Assembly (NCBI GenBank): GCA_003222235.1
Contig: QHVD01000231.1
Coordinates: forward strand, 1 to 10,002
Source of the DNA: Gemmatimonadota bacterium
GTDB taxonomy: Bacteria; Gemmatimonadota; Gemmatimonadetes; Gemmatimonadales; GWC2-71-9
Length of the DNA: 10,002 nt
Direction of reading: 5' to 3'
The translations under genes were made by a program, and so were the position numbers. This document shows, piece after piece, positions 1-5,508 of this stretch. The stretch's first letter is position 1. Each line of letters starts with the position of its first letter. A model generated the notes under the pieces. The model worked only from the letters and a program-made list of their open reading frames with translations. It was not told the origin of the DNA and did no database searches.

Positions 1-51
1 ATAGCGCGTCGCTGCCCGCCACGGACGGGTGAGGGCGCCCTTGCGGGTCAT
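1..51 (-). CDS. 5' end of an unidentified gene downstream of galK (partial)
   Basis: An ATG at 51-49 overlaps the galK stop TGA (50-48) as ATGA, the usual sign of translational coupling. It opens a frame that stays open for 17 codons (MTRKGALTRPWRAATRY) to the window edge. The basic start is not diagnostic, and I do not recognise the family. Its place after galK suggests co-transcription, possibly with a sugar-related gene, but nothing in the visible residues shows that. The call rests only on the overlap and the open frame, so it could be spurious. Confidence 0.45.
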   Translation of the reverse strand, partial: MTRKGALTRPWRAATRY

Positions 52-1187
52 CGGACCGACTCCTTCCGCATCCCACCCGACGCTTTCACGACGCTGAACG
101 CCGGCTCCCGGCCGTACGCGCGAGCGAACGCGCGGCGGATGGCGACCACAGCGCGGGCTTCGCATCGCCGGTCGACCAGCACGAGCACCGCGCCGCCCCA
201 CCCAGCGCCGGTCAGCCGCGCACCGAGGGCGCCCGCGCGCTTCGCCGCTGCCACCACGAGATCGAGCTCGGGCGCGCTGCACTGGTACAACCGGCGGCAG
301 GACTCGTGCGACTCGTAGAGCAACTCTCCGAACCGTTTCAGGCGTCCCCGCGCGAGCAGCTCGGCGGCGAGCCGCGTGCGGGCCGTCTCCTCCACTACGT
401 GCACCGCCCGCGACCGCAGCGGCTCGGGAAGCGCCCGCTTGAGCCGGGCGACGCGCATCGCCGGCCACGCGGCGAGCCAGTCCAACTCTGGGAGCTCGAG
501 CCGGAGCTGCGTGACCGCGGCCTCGCACTCCGCGCGCCGCTCGTTCAACGCACCCGCCACGAGCGCGTGACGCACCCCCGTGTCCACGAGCAGCAGCCGC
601 CCGCGAAACGGGATGTGACGGGCTTCGCCCGACGCGCATTCGATCAAGAGCGCGTGGCTCGGTTTCGCCAGCGCCGCCACGGTCTGGTCCATGACGCCGC
701 AGTGGACGCCGACGTGATCGTGCTCTGCGCGAAACGCCACGCCTGCGAACTGGCGCGGCACGAGCCGCGCGCCGGCAAGCGCCGCCAGCGCCTTCGCGCC
801 CGCCACCGTGAGCGCCGCCGAGGAAGCGAGTCCCGCGCCCACGGGCACATCGCCCGCGACCGCGACGCGGGCGCCACCCCCGGCCGGCGCCGCGCCCAGC
901 GCCGCCAGCTCCCGCATCACCCCCGCGACGTAGGCGGCCCAGCCCGGCGGGAACGCGGTGGTGTAGCGAATGCGCGCGAGGGAGCCGTCGCGGCTCGAAA
1001 CGATTTCGAGCACGCCCGCATCCGCCGGACCGACCGCCACGGTGGTGCGCGCCTGAATCGCGATCGGCAGCACCGGACCGCCGTTGTAGTCGGTGTGCTC
1101 ACCGATGAGATTCACGCGCCCCGGCGCCGAGGCGGCGGCCTGAGGCGCGACGCCGAACGTCGCGCGAAACAACGCGGAGGCTTTCAT
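48..1187 (-). CDS. galK: Galactokinase
   Basis: Galactokinase phosphorylates alpha-D-galactose at C1 with ATP, the committed step of the Leloir pathway, in the cytoplasm. The 379-residue product is normal for the GHMP kinase family. It shows the galactokinase signature GRVNLIGEHTDYN at residues 23-35, the GHMP ATP-binding loop PVGAGLASSA at 115-124, the catalytic-base region CGVMDQ with Asp166, and the C-terminal glycine motif TGAGWGG at 326-332. The ATG at 1187 is preferred because the next residues (MKASALFRATFG) match the usual N-terminus. An in-frame TTG at 1217 would add 10 residues, but it would place the start upstream of the divergent promoter's -35 box. No convincing Shine-Dalgarno precedes either start. 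The gene diverges from the fadL-like gene and overlaps the next minus-strand gene by ATGA. No galT or galE is visible here. Confidence 0.95.
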   Translation of the reverse strand: MKASALFRATFGVAPQAAASAPGRVNLIGEHTDYNGGPVLPIAIQARTTVAVGPADAGVLEIVSSRDGSLARIRYTTAFPPGWAAYVAGVMRELAALGAAPAGGGARVAVAGDVPVGAGLASSAALTVAGAKALAALAGARLVPRQFAGVAFRAEHDHVGVHCGVMDQTVAALAKPSHALLIECASGEARHIPFRGRLLLVDTGVRHALVAGALNERRAECEAAVTQLRLELPELDWLAAWPAMRVARLKRALPEPLRSRAVHVVEETARTRLAAELLARGRLKRFGELLYESHESCRRLYQCSAPELDLVVAAAKRAGALGARLTGAGWGGAVLVLVDRRCEARAVVAIRRAFARAYGREPAFSVVKASGGMRKESVR

Positions 1188-1197
1188 GCGTGCGGGT

Positions 1198-1226
1198 TTG
1201 ACAAGGGTTCGGGCCAATGCTACGCT
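1198..1226 (+). promoter_or_regulatory. Sigma70-type promoter of the fadL-like operon
   Basis: A perfect -35 hexamer TTGACA (1198-1203) is followed by an ideal 17-nt spacer and TACGCT (1221-1226). The -10 matches TATAAT at only 3 of 6 positions but keeps the first T, the A and the final T. A start near 1233 would leave a leader of about 48 nt before the ATG at 1281. It lies in the 93-bp divergent gap next to galK. On the opposite strand TAGCAT (1222-1217) could be a weak galK -10, but no good -35 goes with it. Confidence 0.6.
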
Positions 1227-1268
1227 ACGCGGGCTTACTCCACCACGCCCAGCATCCTTGTTTCTTCC

Positions 1269-1272
1269 GGAG
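1269..1272 (+). promoter_or_regulatory. Ribosome binding site of the fadL-like gene
   Basis: GGAG lies 8 nt before the ATG at 1281. It fixes that start in a frame that is open, without meaning, far upstream on the strand antisense to galK. Confidence 0.7.
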
Positions 1273-1280
1273 ACACCTGC

Positions 1281-2679
1281 ATGCGCCGGCAGGCACGGTC
1301 AGCGTTGTGGCTGTTGTTCGCCGGGGTCCCCGCCCTGCTCGATGCGCAAGGGTTCGGCATCTACGAGCAGGGTACCTGCTCGATGGGACGGGCCGGTACC
1401 GGCGTGGCGGCGCCGTGCGCCGACGGCTCGGCGATGTTCTTCAACCCGGCAGGCCTCGCCAGCCTGAAAGGTGGGCACGCAACCGCTGGCGTGACGCTGA
1501 TCGACGTCGAGGGCGGCTTCACGGACGACATCTTCCACCAGGAGACGAGTCTGGACGACCCGCTCCTGGCAGTGCCCCAAGCGTACGTTTCCTATTCCCC
1601 GAGCCCGAGGCTGGGAGTCGGCGTGGGGCTGTTCGCGCCCTACGGCCTGCAAACCGAGTGGCCGCTGACCTTCGACGGTCGCTTCGCCGGCTACAAGAAC
1701 ATCCTGCGCTCGATCTACGTCCAGCCCACGCTCGCCTACCAAGTGACGTCGTGGTTGTCTCGACATCGTGATGGGCAAGGTCGAGCTGAACCAGCGGTTG
1801 GATCTCTCGAACCAGGTGATTCCGGCGATCCCGGGCGTGCCGATCCCAGCCGGCACTTCCTTTGCCCAATTCGGCATCGCGCCGGGAACCGATTTCGCGG
1901 ATGCCCACCTCGAGGCGACGAAGACCACCCTGACCGCGCATTGGGGCGGGATCGTCAAGTTCAACGAGAAGCTGTCCATCGGCGGCCGCTACCTGATGCA
2001 CGCCAAGTTCGACTACTCGGGCACCGCACAGTTCGGCCAGGTACCGACCAATCTGATCATTCCGGCGGACATCGTGATCGGCGGCGTCACGGTCGCTCCG
2101 GCCGGCACACCTGTCGACGCTTTGCTGAGGGCTCTGGGCGTCTTCAACACCATTCTGGTGCCCCAGTCCGTGAGCACATCCATCACGAATCCCGAGCAGG
2201 TCGTCTTCGGGGCGGCGTATAAGCCGCGGCGCGATTGGACGCTCCTCGCCGACTACCAGTTCACGCGCTGGGCGAAGCGGTTTTCGCAGGTCAACATCGA
2301 CTTCGCGAACCCACTGCTCAACCGCGTGCTGTACGAGCGGTACCAGAACACGAACGGCTTCCGGTTCGGGGCCGAGTGGGCGAAGGACGCGACGTGGACG
2401 CTTCGCGGCGGGTACCTGTATCACGAGGGCGCTGCACCGCCCGAGACCGTGACGCCGCTCCTCCCCGAAGGCGACCGCAACGAGTTCACCGGCGGCGTCA
2501 CGGTGAAGCTGGCGAAGGGACTCACGGGGGACGTCGCCTACCAGTACATCAAGCAGAACGACCGGCGCGGTCGCACGCGCGAGCCGATCTTGAACGGGGT
2601 ACCGACGACCGGGATGAACAACGGCTTATACACCTTCTATGCGCACCTCTTCGGGGTATCGCTCAGCTACGCGTTCTAG
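1281..2679 (+). pseudogene. FadL/OmpP1/TodX-family outer-membrane transporter, frameshifted
   Basis: FadL-family proteins are 14-stranded outer-membrane barrels that take up long-chain fatty acids and other hydrophobic compounds. The 5' frame (ATG 1281) encodes a signal peptide with likely cleavage at LLDA|Q (residue 22/23), then GFGIYEQG and the family's conserved NPA motif (FFNPAGLA, Asn55-Ala57), and reads sensibly to VTSWLS near 1758. The family sequence then continues in another frame as LDIVMGKVELNQ and runs to LFGVSLSYAF with a C-terminal Phe, the usual barrel-insertion signal, stopping at 2679. Joined, the product would be about 465 residues, normal for FadL. The first frame stays open to TAA at 2222, giving a chimeric 313-residue product. 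The second is open from 1747, with GTG 1768 and ATG 1771 but no Shine-Dalgarno or signal peptide. It is first in the operon and directly precedes the hydrolase. Either a real inactivating deletion or an assembly error; family assignment is strong, fatty-acid specificity unproven. Confidence 0.85.
1753..1770 (+). other. Frameshift junction in the fadL-like gene
   Basis: Here the reading changes from W-L-S (frame of ATG 1281) to L-D-I-V-M-G-K (frame of 1771). E. coli FadL has a W-S-x-G-x-G segment followed by hydrophobic residues at the corresponding place, so about four residues (x-G-x-G) plus two bases seem to be missing. That would be roughly a 14-nt deletion. There is no slippery heptamer or stem-loop suggesting programmed frameshifting. 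Confidence 0.65.
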
Positions 2680-2684
2680 GGGAG
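2679..2684 (+). promoter_or_regulatory. Ribosome binding site of the SGNH hydrolase gene
   Basis: GGGGAG starts within the TAG stop of the fadL-like gene and lies 5 nt before ATG 2690. It supports that start over an in-frame upstream ATG at 2639, which would put 17 extra residues before the lipoprotein signal. Confidence 0.75.
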
Positions 2685-2689
2685 CACCG

Positions 2690-3943
2690 ATGACGCCGCG
2701 CCGTCTCTCGGTTGCCACGGGCCTGGCGGTCGCGCTCCTGGCCGCGGCCTGTCATCAGGACAAGCTGCTGACGCCCCCCGTCCCCGCATATACGGGCGGC
2801 GAGATGTTCGTCCGCTACGTGTCGCTCGGGAACAGCCTCGCCGCCGGGTTCCAGTCGGGCGGGATCAATGACTCGACGCAACGGCAGGCGTATCCTGTCC
2901 TCGTGGCGACCGCCATGCGCGGCGACTCGTTCTACTACCCGAGCCTAACGATGCCCGGCTGCCCGCCGCCCTTCACCAACGTCTTCACGCAAACGCGGGT
3001 CGGGACGACTCCCTGCCTGTTCCGGAGCCCGGCGATCCCACCGTATCTCAGTAACGTCGCAGTCCCGGGAGCCGGGGTCCTGGACCCGCTCGAGAACGGG
3101 CCGGCGCCGGGCACGAGCTCGAACCCCCTCACTCAGCTCTTCCTGGGTGGTCGCACTCAGCTCAGGGCCATGATGGACGCGCGGCCGACATTCGTGAGCG
3201 TGTGGATCGGCAACAACGACGTGCTCGGCGCCGCCATGGATCCGGCCAACGCCGGGGACTCGACGCTGATCACCCCGGTCGCTGCATTCCAGGCCGACTA
3301 TGCGCAGATCGCTGATTCGATCAACGCGACCCACGCCAAGGCGCTCCTGATCGGCGTCGCCAACGTAACCGCGATTCCGTTCTTCAGTCAGGGCGCGACG
3401 TATTGGGCGATCAAGAACGGCCTCGTTCCGGGTGCGGCGTTCCCGCCCACGTTCACGGTCAGTGCCAACTGCGCCCCGATCGCGAGCAGGATCCCCGGCG
3501 CGCGGGGCGACTCCGTCCTCGTGCCCTTCCCGTACGGGGGCGCGTTGCTCACCGCCGCGTCGCCGCCCAGCAATCAACCAGAGAACCTCGACTGCGCCGA
3601 CACGGTCCGTGCCATCGTCGTGCCCGCCGAGCTGGTCAAGCTCCTGACCGCGGTGGCGGCGTACAACGGCGTCATTTCGGCCCTGGCAGCCGCGAACGGT
3701 TGGGCGTACGTAGACCCCAACCCGGGCCTCGATTCGCTACGCGCGATCCCCACTCAGGTTGCCCCATTCCCGGCATTCACGGACGCCCAGGGCCGGCCGA
3801 ACCCCTGCTCGGCGAATCCTTTCGGGCTCGCGTTCTCGTGCGACGGGGTCCACCCGAGCGCGGCGACGCATACGCTGATCGCCAAGAAGGTCGTTCAGGC
3901 GATCAACGCCCAATACGGCTCGACGATCCCGGCCGTGCCCTGA
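2690..3943 (+). CDS. SGNH/GDSL-type hydrolase, exported lipoprotein
   Basis: The product has 417 residues. It begins with a lipoprotein signal peptide (hydrophobic stretch, then LLAAAC; lipidated Cys21), so it should be anchored in the envelope. SGNH hydrolase blocks follow in order: block I YVSLGNSLAAG with nucleophile Ser49, written GNSL instead of GDSL; block II VAVPGAG with Gly127; block III GNND at 174-177; block V CDGVHPS with the catalytic Asp385 and His388. All four SGNH residues are therefore present, so an active esterase/lipase-type enzyme is likely, though the substrate cannot be read from the sequence. Six further cysteines fall in three close pairs (91/109, 261/302, 373/384), suggesting disulfides and fitting export. 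The gene starts 10 nt after the fadL-like gene, and its TGA overlaps the CTG start of the next gene, so the three are probably one operon. Hydrolysis of esters or lipids outside the cell with uptake by the FadL-type channel is a reasonable inference. Confidence 0.88.
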   Translation: MTPRRLSVATGLAVALLAAACHQDKLLTPPVPAYTGGEMFVRYVSLGNSLAAGFQSGGINDSTQRQAYPVLVATAMRGDSFYYPSLTMPGCPPPFTNVFTQTRVGTTPCLFRSPAIPPYLSNVAVPGAGVLDPLENGPAPGTSSNPLTQLFLGGRTQLRAMMDARPTFVSVWIGNNDVLGAAMDPANAGDSTLITPVAAFQADYAQIADSINATHAKALLIGVANVTAIPFFSQGATYWAIKNGLVPGAAFPPTFTVSANCAPIASRIPGARGDSVLVPFPYGGALLTAASPPSNQPENLDCADTVRAIVVPAELVKLLTAVAAYNGVISALAAANGWAYVDPNPGLDSLRAIPTQVAPFPAFTDAQGRPNPCSANPFGLAFSCDGVHPSAATHTLIAKKVVQAINAQYGSTIPAVP

Positions 3944-5508
3944 GGGCGAACCGGAGCTTCGTCGTCTGCACGTTTCTTCTCCCCGCCCTCAGCGGCGGGG
4001 CAGGCCTTGCCGCTCAGGCTGCCGAGCGGACGGATGTGCCGCCCCAAGGCGCGATCCGCGTGACGTTCGATCCACGGGTCATGGGGTGGGACGCCGAGTT
4101 CGTGGACGGGGCACGGCTCGGCCTGGGACGCTGGCTCACGGGCGACACGGTCGGGAGCGCCTCGATCCCGACGGTGGCACGCCTCGAACAGGACGTGCGG
4201 GTCGCTGGTGGTGTGCCCGGATTCGTCGCGAGCCTCGGGAAGGGGATCCTCAGCGTGCGCCAGGAGCGGCGCACCTATCCCGTGACCACCGAGGTCGGGA
4301 TCACGAAGCGGCTCTCCGTGCGCTTGACGGTCCCGATCGTGCGCGTCGCCACCCGCACGCGGCTGCAGCTCGCGAGCAAGGGCGCGAATCTCGGGCTGAA
4401 CCCCCTGCTCGCCGGAGTGTCCGGGGCCGACGGCCGCTACACCGACTTCTTCACCCAGTTCGATGCGACCCTGGCGGGCCTCGATCGCAACATCGCAGCC
4501 GGGATGTACGGCTGCCCGCCAAGGGGACCGTGCCCCGCGCGGGACGACTCGGCCGCCTGGCACGCGGTGCGCGATGCGCTATATCGCACAGTGTACGGCG
4601 TGGGCCAGACCGGGTCGCCCTTCATGCCGATCGATACCTCTGACGGCGGCAGGGGAATCGACACGACCGTGGCGCTGATCCAGCGCGAGCTCGCCGCGAA
4701 GTACGGCATCTCTGGGTTCGCCGATGCATTCCTGCTTCCGCGCGACTCGCTGAGCGCGGCGGCCATGGAGCTGGCGATCCTCGAACCCTCGATCGGCTTC
4801 GGATATCGGGCACAGCCATTCCGAAACAGCTTCCGCTACGCCCTGGGCGACGTGGAGATCGCAGCCAAGTACCGCGTGGCGGGGGGAGGGGCGGACGCGC
4901 ACTACGCCGCAGCCGTCGTTGCGCTGGGCCGGCTTCCCACGGGCGCCGTCGACTCCGCCGACGACTGGCTGCGCCAGTCCATCGGCGACCACCAGACCGA
5001 TCTCGAAGCACGGCTGATCCAGGAGCTCACCGTGGCGAACCGGCTGTGGCTGAACCTGGCGATCCGCGCCGGCATTCAGCGCCCCGGCACGCGGGTGCGA
5101 CGCGTGGCGCCGTTCGATGCGATCCTCGTGCCCTTCGCGGCGACGGCCGACCTCGCCTGGGACCCGGGCGATTATGCGGCGGTGGACTTCGCGCCGCTGT
5201 ACCGCTTCGCGCCCCAGTTCGCGGCCGGCCTGACGGCGGGTTACTGGACCAAGGGCCGGGACCATTACTCGTTCCGCTCGCCGCAGGATTCGACCGATCT
5301 CGCCACCCGGCTCGGGGCGCCGACGTCGGCGAGCGTGCTCGATCAGGGAACCTCCGAGCGCCGGTTGCAGCTCGGGGTGGCCGTGAGCTACGTGGCGCCG
5401 GAAGTCGAGGGCGGGTTTTCGATCCAGCAGACGGTCACGGGCGCGGGGGTGACGCCGGCCGCGGCCGAGTTCCGGATCGTGCTGCGGGCGTCCTGGAACC
5501 TTTTCTGA
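3940..5508 (+). CDS. Outer-membrane beta-barrel protein of unknown function
   Basis: About 522 residues if translated from the CTG at 3940, which overlaps the hydrolase TGA as CTGA. This start gives a normal signal peptide (basic MRANR, hydrophobic core, cleavage near GLAAQA, residues 24-28). No in-frame ATG, GTG or TTG lies nearby: the first ATG (4081) would lose the signal peptide, and the nearest upstream GTG (about 3838) would add a long hydrophilic leader. The C-terminus, RIVLRASWNLF, ends in Phe and alternates like a terminal barrel strand. The stretch ALGDVEIAAKYRV (301-313) followed by a region ending LPTG resembles barrels of the 'MetA-pathway of phenol degradation' type, remembered rather than searched. 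Residues about 150-285 do not look like barrel strands and include a CPPRGPC pair (Cys192/Cys198). I do not recognise a specific function. Third in the operon, it may be an accessory porin. The 3' end overlaps recN by 74 bp. Confidence 0.75.
   Translation: MRANRSFVVCTFLLPALSGGAGLAAQAAERTDVPPQGAIRVTFDPRVMGWDAEFVDGARLGLGRWLTGDTVGSASIPTVARLEQDVRVAGGVPGFVASLGKGILSVRQERRTYPVTTEVGITKRLSVRLTVPIVRVATRTRLQLASKGANLGLNPLLAGVSGADGRYTDFFTQFDATLAGLDRNIAAGMYGCPPRGPCPARDDSAAWHAVRDALYRTVYGVGQTGSPFMPIDTSDGGRGIDTTVALIQRELAAKYGISGFADAFLLPRDSLSAAAMELAILEPSIGFGYRAQPFRNSFRYALGDVEIAAKYRVAGGGADAHYAAAVVALGRLPTGAVDSADDWLRQSIGDHQTDLEARLIQELTVANRLWLNLAIRAGIQRPGTRVRRVAPFDAILVPFAATADLAWDPGDYAAVDFAPLYRFAPQFAAGLTAGYWTKGRDHYSFRSPQDSTDLATRLGAPTSASVLDQGTSERRLQLGVAVSYVAPEVEGGFSIQQTVTGAGVTPAAAEFRIVLRASWNLF
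3981..4000 (+). other. GC-only stem-loop early in the barrel gene
   Basis: CCCCGCC (3981-3987) and GGCGGGG (3994-4000) form a perfect 7-bp all-GC stem with a 6-nt loop, within the signal-peptide codons about 40 nt after the CTG start. No T-run follows, so it is not a rho-independent terminator. It may be a by-product of GC-rich codons, or it may affect ribosome or RNA processing. Confidence 0.4.

Noticed and set aside
306..1280. Long plus-strand open frame antisense to galK, continuous with the fadL-like frame
   Set aside because: Arg/His-rich composition typical of a high-GC shadow frame. The opposite strand is a fully recognisable galactokinase, and the signal peptide and ribosome binding site place the real start at 1281.
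1747..1771. Programmed ribosomal frameshift in the fadL-like gene
   Set aside because: No slippery heptamer, stimulatory stem-loop or internal Shine-Dalgarno. The family comparison indicates missing codons rather than a simple one-base shift.
1519..2424. Minus-strand open frame of about 300 codons opposite the fadL-like gene
   Set aside because: Arg/Gly/Pro-rich antisense shadow without a recognisable motif. The plus strand carries the FadL family sequence in both halves.
4878..4892. G-rich run in the barrel gene as a second G-quadruplex
   Set aside because: G6-A-G4 does not give four separate runs of three with proper loops; it simply encodes a Gly-rich turn.
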